Shown here: in pieces, positions 43,803 through 52,868 of the stretch | Layout: each line of letters opens with the position of its first letter | Numbering within the stretch: position 1 is the first letter of the stretch | NCBI GenBank assembly: GCA_036005185.1 | Contig: DASYQS010000050.1 | Location: forward strand, 1-64,000 | Direction of reading: 5' to 3' | DNA length: 64,000 nucleotides | Source: VBAU01 sp036005185 | GTDB taxonomy: Bacteria; Bacteroidota; Bacteroidia; Chitinophagales; Chitinophagaceae | Made by a program: the position numbers and the translations under genes | Notes under the pieces: generated by a model | Database searches by the model: none | What the model saw: the letters and a program-made list of their open reading frames with translations, nothing else | What the model was told of the DNA's origin: nothing

Positions 43803-44624
43803 CTACCCATTCTCATTTAAAAATGTTTCTATTTTATCGAAAGAATCAGCCAATGTCTCGCCGCACCAGCCATGGCCTTCATTGGCATAAAATACAAATT
43901 GATTTCTGATTCCGGCCTTCGTTAATTTATCCTGCAATATAATTTGCTGGTCAATGTTCACAATGGGATCCAGTCCTCCCTGGAAAAGAAGAGTAGGAGG
44001 CGAGGTGGCTGTTACAAAATTTACGGGACTTGATTCAATATATATTCTTGGATTTTCATCAGGTGTTGCTCCAGTAACCTGCCTCAGTGTGAGCGCAACC
44101 AATGGGTTTAATGAATGTTTATATAATTTCACGAGGTCGGTGGGCGCAAAAAAAGAAATGATCGCATTCGGCACAATAGGGTCTGTATATTTATATCCCT
44201 GTAATAATGCAAGCAATCCTCCGGCACTCACTCCAAGCAAAACCATTTTTTTTGAAACACCATATTCAAGTGAATGATCAGTGATAAACCGCAACGCGGC
44301 TTTCACGTCATTTTCCTGGATTGGGAATAAGGTGTCGGCAGTAGCTGCTTGCCGATAGCTGATATTACAGAAAGCATAATCGCCGAGTCGCTGCTGCATG
44401 GGTTGTATATAGGCTGTGAGCTCATCTTTGTTGCCGCTGTTAAATCCGCCACCGTGAATGATCACCAAAGTTTTTGTGGATAGTACTGACCGGTTAGGAG
44501 GAAGATAAATATCCAGCGTTTGAGCAGGCGCCGGACCGTAGGTCACATTCTTCAGGGTCTGAGGATCGGATATGATCATCCGTTTTTTATTCTCATCATC
44601 ATTTATAGCATTTCCCGTTTTCAC
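43803..44624 (-). CDS. Alpha/beta hydrolase (BD-FAE-like carboxylesterase)
   Basis: A 273-residue alpha/beta hydrolase: oxyanion motif HGGGFNSG, nucleophile elbow GVSAGG, acid LFQGGLDPIV and base GHGW. No signal peptide at the predicted start, although most of its relatives are secreted, so the N-terminus may be truncated or the start missed. It is followed by a startless remnant frame. Confidence 0.87.
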   Translation of the reverse strand: MKTGNAINDDENKKRMIISDPQTLKNVTYGPAPAQTLDIYLPPNRSVLSTKTLVIIHGGGFNSGNKDELTAYIQPMQQRLGDYAFCNISYRQAATADTLFPIQENDVKAALRFITDHSLEYGVSKKMVLLGVSAGGLLALLQGYKYTDPIVPNAIISFFAPTDLVKLYKHSLNPLVALTLRQVTGATPDENPRIYIESSPVNFVTATSPPTLLFQGGLDPIVNIDQQIILQDKLTKAGIRNQFVFYANEGHGWCGETLADSFDKIETFLNENG

Positions 44625-44939
44625 GGTTCATAATTTAAGGCTATTCATATATAATCAAGCCCCATGCCTTACTAATGACGAGCTACAAAAAATTGTGTTA
44701 CTAAATTTTATGTTTAATTAAAATAAAATATATCTGCTTTTGACCTCCAGTGTGGAGACAATAACTCACCACTCATATCAACAACGGCTTAGTAAAAAAC
44801 ATTTTGCAGTGAAATATGATGTTAGGCATCTACGAACTTGCTCTCCTATCAAAATAATACATAAAAATGTTTCCCTTTTTTTAAAGAACACGACTAAGAA
44901 ATTTAGACCCGTTACTTTTTCTCTCTTAAAATTATTTTT
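44625..44939. other. Intergenic region, nothing supported
   Basis: About 315 bases between divergent genes. A 67-codon plus-strand frame at 44740-44943 has no protein-like features and was left out. No clear hairpin or promoter box was identified. Confidence 0.4.
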
Positions 44940-45488
44940 ATGATTACGCAGATAATCATGTACGGCATTTCCATTTCGTCAATCGTACTTGGGTTTATTG
45001 CTTTGCTGAAGCAAAAAACATATTTGGATTCAGAAACAAAACAGCCAACGGAAATTGAGATCTCCAAATTCGGAAAGCTAAAAACAAATTATCCGGCCTT
45101 GGTCTTTGTTTTTTTAGGATTTATTGCCGCCTTTATCGCTTTTCAACGATCTCAAATCAAAGAAAAGGCTCGATGGATAGTTCAGGGTTCATTGGTAGAT
45201 CCTAGTAAAAAGATTACTAATTGGTCAGATGGCGAATTCAAGATAATCCCGACAAATACGGAGGTGATCATTGATTCCTTGGGTCAATATAAAATTTCAA
45301 TCGACATTGATAAAGGACGCCGGTTTGAAGAAGAGATCAAATGTATTATGTATTCGAATAGACACGGGAGTGCACAGCTTTACCCTGATATGGAGTATAA
45401 TAACTGGATACAGAAAAAGCCTTCGCTTCTTTCGAACAATGTAGAGCTTACCCGCTTTTACAAGCCACTTTTATTATCTAATTTCTGA
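44940..45488 (+). CDS. Membrane protein with two N-terminal helices, unknown
   Basis: A 182-residue protein. Helices YGISISSIVLGFIALL and TNYPALVFVFLGFIAAFIAF flank a short polar loop, then a 110-residue soluble domain (DGEFKIIPTNTEVIIDSLGQ) that may face the periplasm. No family motif. It may be cotranscribed with the next gene, 15 bases downstream. Confidence 0.65.
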   Translation: MITQIIMYGISISSIVLGFIALLKQKTYLDSETKQPTEIEISKFGKLKTNYPALVFVFLGFIAAFIAFQRSQIKEKARWIVQGSLVDPSKKITNWSDGEFKIIPTNTEVIIDSLGQYKISIDIDKGRRFEEEIKCIMYSNRHGSAQLYPDMEYNNWIQKKPSLLSNNVELTRFYKPLLLSNF

Positions 45489-45502
45489 TAAATCATATTA
45501 CA

Positions 45503-45805
45503 ATGAAAAAGATAATCTTTGCAGCCATCTTTCTGTTGTTTATCAGCAGCGCATTCGCCGATAATTTTCAATTGGTTTACCGCGAAGGAAACAATAGGTA
45601 CTCTGTTTCATACTCTTATTTTAGGATTATTGATCGCAACGGCAACAAGTTAGCTCATCAGGGCTATTCAGATAAGTACGGCAGGATCATTGTCAATCTC
45701 AATAGAGGAAGTTATATCTGCGAAATTGTGTATAGAAATAGAACTTACAGAAAAGCGATAACAATTGATGGCAGTACCGAAATAAGAGAAATACAGCTCC
45801 AATAA
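45503..45805 (+). CDS. Small secreted beta-sandwich-like protein
   Basis: A 100-residue product with a signal peptide (KIIFAAIFLLFISSAFA). The rest reads as a compact beta protein (FRIIDRNGNKLAHQGYSD, RIIVNLNRGSYICEIVYRNR), like the carboxypeptidase-regulatory or Ig-like repeat folds common in surface proteins. Paired with the membrane protein gene just upstream. Confidence 0.6.
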   Translation: MKKIIFAAIFLLFISSAFADNFQLVYREGNNRYSVSYSYFRIIDRNGNKLAHQGYSDKYGRIIVNLNRGSYICEIVYRNRTYRKAITIDGSTEIREIQLQ

Positions 45806-45880
45806 TTCGCAGCCTCGTTCTATGAGGCATAGGCTAATGATTAATCTGCCAGCCATCAATACCTGTATTTCCCTTTGGTT

Positions 45881-45919
45881 GTTGGTAAGCTATGCCGCAA
45901 GGCATAGCTTCTTACCAAC
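45881..45919. terminator. Long hairpin between convergent genes
   Basis: gttggtaagctatgcc at 45881-45896 pairs with ggcatagct..taccaac at 45901-45919 across a gcaa loop, with a three-base bulge. It lies between the converging small secreted and esterase genes and probably terminates both, although no T run follows. Confidence 0.55.
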
Positions 45920-45977
45920 AAAGAAAAACGTAGCACTTCTTGAAACTCCAACGAAAAAATAGAAGGGGAAAAAATAT

Positions 45978-46847
45978 TTATAAAGATTCAAGAAAAAACT
46001 TCAGCGCATCATAAGCTGCAGACGGAAATACTGTCATGTGGTGATGGTCTTTGTAATATTTCCACCTGAACCTTAATTTATTTTGTTGATTGGCGTTTAT
46101 ATAATCGACAAGTGTAAGACTTGGACGTATCAATACTGTTTTTACACTTGTATCACTTTTGATCTGCTTCACATCCATGTCCTTGTACATCGTATTAGCA
46201 ACGGCAATGAACAAAGATTTTTTTTCAAATGTTTTGTTTGCCAGGATTACTTTCGATTGTTGTAATAACTTCTCACCATCCCACCACATGCTGGGATCAA
46301 GAACAGCATAGTGGCTAAACATATCGGTATGTTTTAACAGAATATCTGTGGCTATCAGTCCGCCAATTGAATGACCTATTAGTATCCTTGTAGATGAAGC
46401 CGGGCTTGTGGTATTAATGTGAGGGAAAAGTTCTTTTTCGAGGAAAGAGATAAATTTTTCTCCACCGCCGGTAGTTGGAGCTGTGTAATCATCCACCCAG
46501 GGCGAGGAGCTGATATGTGTCGGTGAATAATCTTTATAGCGTTCCCATATATTGCCAATGGCTACCACGATCATTTCGTTTTGGATACTCCTACCGGTTT
46601 CTTTACTCAACTTCTTCAGTATATCATTGATCTCATCAAAATGTACTTCACCATCTAAAATGTAAATGACGGGATAGCGCTGCCCGGTTGAGATTGCCTT
46701 TTCCGGTATATGCACCCATATATACCTGTCTTCATTTAAAATGCTGGAATGGATCGTATCTATCCTTTTGCTTGCTGCATTCGTATTATTTTGTGCAGCA
46801 ATAACGGAACTGATAAAAAGGAATAAGAAAAATAGAATCAACCTCAT
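45978..46847 (-). CDS. Secreted esterase (PF00756-like)
   Basis: A 289-residue esterase with a signal peptide (LILFFLFLFISSVIA). Alpha/beta-hydrolase motifs: VIYILDGEVHFDE (strand near the start of the domain), nucleophile elbow GHSIGGLIATD, acid and His in DHHHMTVFPSAA. The domain resembles enterochelin/esterase D families. No partner gene indicates the substrate; ester hydrolysis in the periplasm is likely. Confidence 0.87.
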   Translation of the reverse strand: MRLILFFLFLFISSVIAAQNNTNAASKRIDTIHSSILNEDRYIWVHIPEKAISTGQRYPVIYILDGEVHFDEINDILKKLSKETGRSIQNEMIVVAIGNIWERYKDYSPTHISSSPWVDDYTAPTTGGGEKFISFLEKELFPHINTTSPASSTRILIGHSIGGLIATDILLKHTDMFSHYAVLDPSMWWDGEKLLQQSKVILANKTFEKKSLFIAVANTMYKDMDVKQIKSDTSVKTVLIRPSLTLVDYINANQQNKLRFRWKYYKDHHHMTVFPSAAYDALKFFLESL

Positions 46848-47159
46848 ACAAACCTATAATTATCTAAAATAAATCAAGTTATCGTAAAGCGGGGTTAAAA
46901 GATTATCTACCTAAATGAATTGTTGCCCCTGGCAGGTTGCTTTATAAATTTTTCGAATATTGATCAAGACGAAGTTGCCTAAAAAAATGAAAAAACAGCA
47001 ATCATCGATTTTTTATTTTTGTTGCTGAACAAGCGACTAACAACAGGATGGAGAGTTTTCATTGCGGAGAAATTGTGGTAACACTAAATTTATTCTCGTG
47101 CTATCGACCTTAAGCGCCAATCAAGGCAAAAAAAAAAATTAATAAGTAATTATTTTCTT
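46848..47159. other. Intergenic region between divergent genes
   Basis: About 312 AT-rich bases with no convincing gene or RNA structure. Promoters for the esterase and the DUF4287-like gene must lie here but none was pinned down. Confidence 0.4.
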
Positions 47160-47765
47160 ATGCCAATAGATAAAAAAAGGCGGCGTACAAATACGGAAAG
47201 CAAGCTAATAACGAAGCCGGTGAATTTTAAAGATGAAAGATATTTAAATGCAACTGGAAAAAATTGGAAATGGTGGTTTGCTACACTCAAAAAAACGGGA
47301 GCAGAAAAAATGTTGCATAAACAAATTGCTGTAATACTGGAAAAGCAATTTGGCGTTTCTGCGTGGTGGGCTCAAAGTATTACAGTAAGATTTGAACAGG
47401 AAATCGGCAGGCGAATACCGGGTGAAACCAGCGAAAACACTTATCAGGCAAATCTTTCAAAAACTGTTAGCGGCGCAGCAGAAGAAATTTTTTCAAGATG
47501 GATAGATAATTTTTCACACCGGTCTTCATTGAATGGGAAAAAAATAAAAAAAGATGCAAAAACATCTGTCACAAAAAAATGGTCTTACTGGCGTGTGAAG
47601 CTGGAAGATGGGTCGGCCATAAGCATTAACTTTTCACAAAAAGGGAAGGATAAAGTTCTGATACAGGTAAATCACGATCAGCTCCTGAATGAAGAAGAAA
47701 AATTGGCATGGAAAAGTTTTTGGATAAAAACGCTGGAAGAGTTCATTCCGTCAAATCAAAAATAA
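47160..47765 (+). CDS. DUF4287-like protein
   Basis: A 201-residue protein with a basic N-terminus. The segment WKWWFATLKKTGAEKMLHKQ then FGVSAWWAQSITVRFEQEIG matches the DUF4287 pattern (Trp-x-x-x-Trp-Ala-Gln). The C-terminal half (KKWSYWRVKLEDGSAISINF) is an SRPBCC/AHSA1-like fold. The pair is seen in other bacteria; the role is unknown. It is followed after four bases by the GNAT gene, so cotranscription is likely. Confidence 0.78.
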   Translation: MPIDKKRRRTNTESKLITKPVNFKDERYLNATGKNWKWWFATLKKTGAEKMLHKQIAVILEKQFGVSAWWAQSITVRFEQEIGRRIPGETSENTYQANLSKTVSGAAEEIFSRWIDNFSHRSSLNGKKIKKDAKTSVTKKWSYWRVKLEDGSAISINFSQKGKDKVLIQVNHDQLLNEEEKLAWKSFWIKTLEEFIPSNQK

Positions 47766-47769
47766 AAAA

Positions 47770-48285
47770 ATGAAATACCTGATTCCCGAGAGTTTAGAGA
47801 CAGAGCGGCTTTATTTAAGAATATTTAGAGAAAGCGACTGGAAAGACATACATGAATATTATTCTGATCCCGAGTGCACCAGATACACCAGCGGCAAACC
47901 TTTAAAAGAAAATGAAAGTTGGCAAAAAATGGCTGCCTTGCTTGGTCATTGGCAGTTGCGTAATTACGGAGCCTATGCTATGGAGGAAAAAGATTTGAAG
48001 AAAGTAATCGGGGTTGCTGGCCTGGATTATCCGAATGACTGGCCTGAACCGGAAATTCAGTGGGGTGTAGCACGTCAGTTTTGGGGAAAGGGATATGCCA
48101 GTGAAGCAGTGAGGGCGGTAAAAAAAATGACTTCGGAATATCTTCCGGATTTATCACTCATCAGTCTTATTCATCCCAACAATAGGAATTCAATTAATCT
48201 CGCGAAAGCTGTGGGCGCATATTTTGAGAAAGAATATTACTTCAGGGATGATACATGGTATATATACCGGCATAATAAAATATAG
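47770..48285 (+). CDS. GNAT acetyltransferase (RimJ/RimL-like)
   Basis: A 171-residue acetyltransferase: ESLETERLYLRIFRESDW at the N-terminus, the acetyl-CoA loop QFWGKGYASEAVRAVKKM, and the C-terminal LIHPNNRNSINLAKAVGAYF. The family acetylates N-termini of ribosomal proteins or small molecules. It follows the DUF4287-like gene closely. No evidence picks the substrate. Confidence 0.85.
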   Translation: MKYLIPESLETERLYLRIFRESDWKDIHEYYSDPECTRYTSGKPLKENESWQKMAALLGHWQLRNYGAYAMEEKDLKKVIGVAGLDYPNDWPEPEIQWGVARQFWGKGYASEAVRAVKKMTSEYLPDLSLISLIHPNNRNSINLAKAVGAYFEKEYYFRDDTWYIYRHNKI

Positions 48286-48402
48286 AAGCAGTCTTGGGTA
48301 TGTTTCGACCTTACGTGGCAGATCCTGTAAAGGCCGACAGGGAATTAAAATCTGTTTTGTAAGCGGTTCACTATCGTTTGCCGGCCTATCGTTTTTTCTT
48401 CA

Positions 48403-48813
48403 TTATTCACTAGGTATAGAATGATGTTCGTGAATAATCGTCCATTGATCATTTATTTTCTGTAAGCCAATGGTTAATCTAAAATCTAAGTCCACAAATT
48501 CTACACCATTGCTTTTATCCGCACATTTCATAGTGGCAAAACAAAAAGCAACATTTTCATCGGCCACAATGTGCAATTCTTGAATGTTAAACACTCCCGG
48601 TTTTGTAAAGGCGAAAAAAGTATCCCAAGTCTTTCGATAAGCGTCGATACCAACAGATTGAAAAGGCTTTGGAACATCATACATCACAATATCGTTGGAA
48701 TGGTTGGCAAGTATTGCCGCAATATCCTTGTTGCGTACTGCTTTTGCCCAATTTTCTACAAGTTGTCGAATTTGAGTCTCGTTTTCTTTGCTAGTTTTCA
48801 AATTAACCGCCAT
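48403..48813 (-). CDS. NTF2-like protein (SnoaL/DUF4440)
   Basis: About 136 residues of the NTF2-like fold: helix IRQLVENWAKAVRNKDIAAI, the paired strand FDLDFRLTIGLQKINDQWTI and ending HEHHSI. The start at 48813 (MAVNLKTSKENE) is chosen; seven upstream residues from 48834 add nothing. Cytoplasmic; family members are isomerases or detoxification enzymes and many have no known activity. Confidence 0.78.
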   Translation of the reverse strand: MAVNLKTSKENETQIRQLVENWAKAVRNKDIAAILANHSNDIVMYDVPKPFQSVGIDAYRKTWDTFFAFTKPGVFNIQELHIVADENVAFCFATMKCADKSNGVEFVDLDFRLTIGLQKINDQWTIIHEHHSIPSE

Positions 48814-48981
48814 AAAATTTATTTTGATTGACAAACTTAGTTAGCCTTTCCTAAACACTTACTGTGTGAAAGCGGCAAGTTGAGGGGTTCTTTGCGGCAA
48901 TGAATTTATTTTTTGGGAAAATTCTCATCTGTCATTGACTGAAGTCATAATTTAAGGAACATTCTTTTTTCAAGAAATCGT

Positions 48982-49797
48982 CTATTCTTTTCTTTTGGCT
49001 ACGGCGATGATATGCGGACTTATTGCCATCAGATCTTCACTCGATTCAACAATTCTGATAGTCCTAAACAGTTTCTCCATATAAATTGGATCTTTTAGCT
49101 TCTCCTCAAAATTGCGTATAAACCAACCAAAGCTTTCAACTGCAATAAGCTTTTCGAAGTTTAATCCACTTTCAGCAATTTCTGCTATTATCTCATTTGG
49201 CCTATGAAAATAAGCAGTTGTAAAATATTCCAAGTTATCAGATTCATTTAAATGGATGCCGGTATTTAAATCATCAATTAATAATTTAAAAAATTGATCA
49301 TCTAGCACCAAGTCTCTTTGAAAACCATCAAACAGCGAAGCATAATATGAAATAACAGCCGCCAATAGTACACCACCCGGTTTTAATACTTTTTTTGCCT
49401 CTGACAAGGCCTTAATTCTTTCGGTGCGGTCAATTAAATGGTAAAGTGGGCCGAACAATAAAACAATATCGAACTGTTCATTTGAAAAGCTAAGATGAAC
49501 AGCATCTCCTGTTTCAATTTTTTTCAATTTAATACCGCTGGTTTCAGAATGTTTCCTAACCAATTCAATATTTTTCGGAGATAAATCTACCAATGTAACA
49601 TTGTGCCCCTTTTGCTGAAGCCAAAAAGAATAGTATCCGGCACCACCACCTATATCTAAAATTTCAAGATCAGTTTTTAAAAGATAGCGCTCAATGATTT
49701 CTTTTGTTCTTATTCCTTCAAGTTTAAACGCTTCCAGCTCAAGTCGATTGGCTTCAATTTCATGCGAATAATAATCCTTGATCTTATTTCTATCCAT
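48982..49797 (-). CDS. Class I SAM-dependent methyltransferase
   Basis: A 271-residue methyltransferase with the SAM-binding motif LDIGGGAGYYSFWL, the second motif VTLVDLSPKNI and the motif VLLFGPLYHLIDR, ending in an alpha-beta domain. It resembles the UbiE-like and small-molecule methyltransferases. Single gene on the minus strand with the small membrane protein 50 bases upstream. Confidence 0.85.
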   Translation of the reverse strand: MDRNKIKDYYSHEIEANRLELEAFKLEGIRTKEIIERYLLKTDLEILDIGGGAGYYSFWLQQKGHNVTLVDLSPKNIELVRKHSETSGIKLKKIETGDAVHLSFSNEQFDIVLLFGPLYHLIDRTERIKALSEAKKVLKPGGVLLAAVISYYASLFDGFQRDLVLDDQFFKLLIDDLNTGIHLNESDNLEYFTTAYFHRPNEIIAEIAESGLNFEKLIAVESFGWFIRNFEEKLKDPIYMEKLFRTIRIVESSEDLMAISPHIIAVAKRKE

Positions 49798-49845
49798 TTT
49801 GCAAGTATCATTAACATTGATCGAAGTCGTAGTGTTTTCCTTTTC

Positions 49846-50193
49846 TCATAATCCTATTTGGCGTTTTGCAAAAACCAGTATCAGGAAAATAATTATTGAA
49901 AACACTGTTCCGACCGGCAAATACCAAATGGTTAAAATACTGATAATAAGTCCAAAGATATAAGCCCAACTCTGATTTGTCCATAAGCTGTAAAGCCAAA
50001 TCAGCCAAACTAGTCCAAATACTATAAAGAGTGGTCCAAGCTTGAACACATCAATGTTAAGCTTGTAAAAAAGGTTTGCCCAGGGACCAGGTTTTGGAGG
50101 ACCGATATACTTTCCTTTAATCATCACGAAAATTCCGTCAAGCAGCATGTAACCACCATTCAGAAGCCCAAGTATTGAAATTAAAATTTTCAT
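49846..50193 (-). CDS. Small integral membrane protein
   Basis: A 115-residue protein with about four hydrophobic segments (MKILISILGLLNGGYMLLDG, FIVFGLVWLIWLYSLW, WAYIFGLIISILTIWYL, IIIFLILVF). No motif. It is codirectional with the methyltransferase and the lipoprotein gene, which lie within about 60 bases, so a three-gene operon is possible. Confidence 0.65.
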   Translation of the reverse strand: MKILISILGLLNGGYMLLDGIFVMIKGKYIGPPKPGPWANLFYKLNIDVFKLGPLFIVFGLVWLIWLYSLWTNQSWAYIFGLIISILTIWYLPVGTVFSIIIFLILVFAKRQIGL

Positions 50194-50247
50194 TCCTTAA
50201 TTATTTGTCATTGTGAATTTGTAATTGCATGGCAGCTAACTTGTTTG

Positions 50248-50712
50248 TTATTTATTTGGCATCGCCACCCTGCTGATGTGAGTGGATACCAATTGCCAAT
50301 AACCATTGTTTTTCACAAATACACGAGTAAAGCGTCTAACATCGTCTGAAACATTTCCCTCTTGGATCAATTTTCCTTTACTCTCAGACTGAACAACCGC
50401 AACATTTCCGTAAAAGCGAACTTTTAAATACTTCTCATCGATTTTTTCATGAACTACTTTGCCCGACCCTATGTCTTTTAGCTGATCTTGCTTTGTTCGA
50501 ATTTCACCAGTCGAAGTGATCATAATAAAATCGTCTGCATAAAACTTCGAAAGCCAAGCAGTGTCACCCTTTTCCAATGCATTGATTCTTTCATGGTCAA
50601 GATTGATCAGTTCTTGCTCTCTGTTTGCAGTATCGGGAGTGTTTTTATTGGCAGTGTTTTTATTAGTCGAGCATGCCATCAAAAAAAGCATCGCGATGCA
50701 AGCATATTTCAT
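50248..50712 (-). CDS. NTF2-like lipoprotein (DUF4440-like)
   Basis: About 154 residues with a lipoprotein signal (MKYACIAMLFLMAC). The NTF2-like domain follows (LDHERINALEKGDTAWLSKF, FIMITSTGEIRTKQDQLKDI, YWQLVSTHISRV). The start at 50712 is chosen over 50742 for the signal. Related to the 48403 protein by fold, but lipid-anchored. Role unknown. Confidence 0.75.
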   Translation of the reverse strand: MKYACIAMLFLMACSTNKNTANKNTPDTANREQELINLDHERINALEKGDTAWLSKFYADDFIMITSTGEIRTKQDQLKDIGSGKVVHEKIDEKYLKVRFYGNVAVVQSESKGKLIQEGNVSDDVRRFTRVFVKNNGYWQLVSTHISRVAMPNK

Positions 50713-50828
50713 GATAGTTCTTTTACCGAAGTTGTTAAACATTTGCCCTTAAATTTACGAAACCTCATTTTCGCAAATCAAGTTTTTGAGTCGAGAAAAA
50801 TATCACTCTGTGGTTCTCTATATTTTTC

Positions 50829-50900
50829 CCTGCCTGCCGGCAGGCAGGTTTGGTCCCCTCCGTGGTTTATTTTTTACCACAGAGGGACGCGGAGAGCCCA
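50829..50900. repeat. Dispersed palindrome copy 2 inside a mosaic intergenic repeat
   Basis: The perfect 20-base palindrome cctgcctgccggcaggcagg (50829-50848) is followed by a stretch with accacagagggacgcggag, a word of a kind often seen as an intergenic repeat in bacteria. Inverted pieces around it (ctctgtggttctc upstream, accacagag downstream) suggest a nested foldback. Confidence 0.6.
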
Positions 50901-50911
50901 ACAGGCAATGG

Positions 50912-51691
50912 CTAGAATATTTTTTCGATAAATAAATTAATGACCTCCACAAGGATCAGGATAATCACGATTGTTTCAAGAAAAACCGTGTTTCTATATT
51001 GCAGCATGTCTTTAAATAATTCCAGGTTTTCTTTTACAATTTGCAATCCATCTTGAATGGTTCTAAACCTGGCCTGCAGATCAAACGTGTTCTTTAAATC
51101 CAGGTCCAGCAAATTTAACTCCTCATCTTCCCAGGTTTCTTCGGGAGAGTCAAAAATGTACAGGTTCTCGGCGATCCTGTTTTTTAGGTTCAGCGTTCTG
51201 CCAATATATCTCTTAAGATTTATGCCGCGCAGGTCAAGCTTTCCTTTTCTTTCAAGTATCTGCGTGTGAAAATTTGTTTCTGTCAATAGGTTATTGGTTT
51301 GCCAACTGTAATGATCCAGCGCTACACTTTGAGATACATTCAGCATGATCAACCTTAGTATTTCAATATCAGGCTCTGCTATTTCAATTTTATTGTATCT
51401 CAATTTTATTTTTCCGGTGTGGGTTTCAATATCAAATTCGTCGCTAAGCGGCTGTTCGAAGAAATTTTTGCAGAAAGGGGAGATCGATTGTATAAAGGCA
51501 GATATCTCTTCCTTGGAATAACCGAGAAAACATAGAATACCGTATTTAAACACATACAAATATTTTTCTGCAGCCATCTGGTAAAACAGCTCATCGGAAT
51601 CAGCACGATATATGTCTGCAGCAAAAGAAGTTTTGAATAATTTAATATCAATACTGTCTGCTATCTGGATGGATACCACTTTTAACATCAT
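50912..51691 (-). CDS. RMND1/YagE-like membrane protein (DUF155)
   Basis: A 259-residue DUF155 protein. The N-terminal domain has YQMAAEKYLYVFKYGILCFL and EISAFIQSI, the central conserved part IEILRLIMLNVSQSVALDHY and IFDSPEETWEDEEL, and the C-terminus is a single transmembrane helix (TVFLETIVIILILVEVINLF). RMND1 in mitochondria supports translation; bacterial members are uncharacterised. Single gene. Confidence 0.85.
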   Translation of the reverse strand: MMLKVVSIQIADSIDIKLFKTSFAADIYRADSDELFYQMAAEKYLYVFKYGILCFLGYSKEEISAFIQSISPFCKNFFEQPLSDEFDIETHTGKIKLRYNKIEIAEPDIEILRLIMLNVSQSVALDHYSWQTNNLLTETNFHTQILERKGKLDLRGINLKRYIGRTLNLKNRIAENLYIFDSPEETWEDEELNLLDLDLKNTFDLQARFRTIQDGLQIVKENLELFKDMLQYRNTVFLETIVIILILVEVINLFIEKIF

Positions 51692-51885
51692 ACATCCATT
51701 TTCAAATTATTTTACGATCAATAAAGTTACCGATAATATGAAACGTGCAGGCTTTGCAGGTAGGCAAATAACTTCAGATTATTGTGGCGACATCCCGTGA
51801 GGACGGAAAAGTGGTTAGATACAATTAGAACAACTAGAAAAAGCTATCATCATCTTGTTATAACATCAAATGACTAAAGTTGTTC

Positions 51886-52101
51886 CTACTGAAGTTGTGA
51901 CGCTTTGCTTTTGCGTGGTTTCACATTTGTGGCTTGTCCAGGCATCTTAACCGATAATTGATGTTGTCTTTTTTCTGCACGTAAGAGAAGAATTGCCAAC
52001 ACCATGACCCAAATCATGTAAACTCCAATGTTGATGCGCTCCCAAACTCCAATCCACGGAGTGGGAAGATTTGCCTCAATATTGGGACTGTCGATACCCA
52101 T
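51886..52101 (-). CDS. Small protein overlapping the upstream membrane gene
   Basis: From the ATG at 52101: about 71 residues with one membrane segment (WERINIGVYMIWVMVLAILL) and a basic tail (KPRKSKASQLQ). An earlier ATG at 52185 would overlap the upstream gene by 110 bases; the later start leaves 26. The YMIWVMVLAI stretch is protein-like. Probably a real but unassigned small membrane protein. Confidence 0.45.
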   Translation of the reverse strand: MGIDSPNIEANLPTPWIGVWERINIGVYMIWVMVLAILLLRAEKRQHQLSVKMPGQATNVKPRKSKASQLQ

Positions 52102-52645
52102 TTTCGATTTTCCAATTTTCATTGACAACTTTTTGTTCATTAACAAATTTCCATTGCATTTTGTCCATTGCTGCGGTGTCGACAAAAGTTACTTTATTCC
52201 AAAATTTCAGAAATGGTTTCAACTCAACTATCCTGTGTCCATCTTCCCCTAAGGCACCTTGTCCAATTCTTTGTTTCGCAATAAAAATATTTGGATTGTT
52301 ATTTTTTCTGAACAATACAGCCTCATTTTCTATAGTAATAAACCCCACCGAAAACAGCGTGTTTATCATGAAAAAAAATGAAAGAACTGACGCCACGATT
52401 GTTAAAATAACAATACTGACATTTTTGGATTGCTTATTCTTCATTTTGATTGTTCCAAAAAGAGTCAGAATAATAGCAATCGGAAGACCAGCCATAACGA
52501 TATCATAGAAGTCACTGCTTAAATCATTATCTGCAAATTCATAGGTCAAAGATTGCCCTATTGTCAAACTAAAAAGGGTGGCAATAATAAAAATCAAAGC
52601 CAACCAGAAAATTGTTTTTCTTATTATCGTAAATACTATCGCCAT
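52076..52645 (-). CDS. Membrane protein, unknown
   Basis: A 189-residue protein with three hydrophobic segments (TIFWLALIFIIATLFSLTIG, DIVMAGLPIAIILTLFGTI, VSIVILTIVASVLSFFFMI) and a soluble C-terminal part (FRKNNNPNIFIAKQ). No family recognised. Single gene; the smaller overlapping frame follows. Confidence 0.6.
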   Translation of the reverse strand: MAIVFTIIRKTIFWLALIFIIATLFSLTIGQSLTYEFADNDLSSDFYDIVMAGLPIAIILTLFGTIKMKNKQSKNVSIVILTIVASVLSFFFMINTLFSVGFITIENEAVLFRKNNNPNIFIAKQRIGQGALGEDGHRIVELKPFLKFWNKVTFVDTAAMDKMQWKFVNEQKVVNENWKIENGYRQSQY

Positions 52646-52868
52646 TTTAAATTGCAGCTATCTTGTAAATCTGCAAACTCCGTTTCGCAGAGCAAACTTT
52701 TTTAAGACTGTTTTCAACTGGCTGAGCTACGGTTGTTGGTGAGGCTTCGCTAAACACCAATAACGGCCAAAGGAGAACTTAATATTAGATCGAACCCCGA
52801 CCATATATTTCCATCACTCTCCAAAATCTTCCCACCGTTTTGTATCTTTTCCATCTAAAAACTCTTTC

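Noticed and set aside
44740..44943. 67-codon plus-strand gene
   Set aside because: Basic, low-complexity sequence with no motif and no promoter; the adjacent 44940 gene is better supported.
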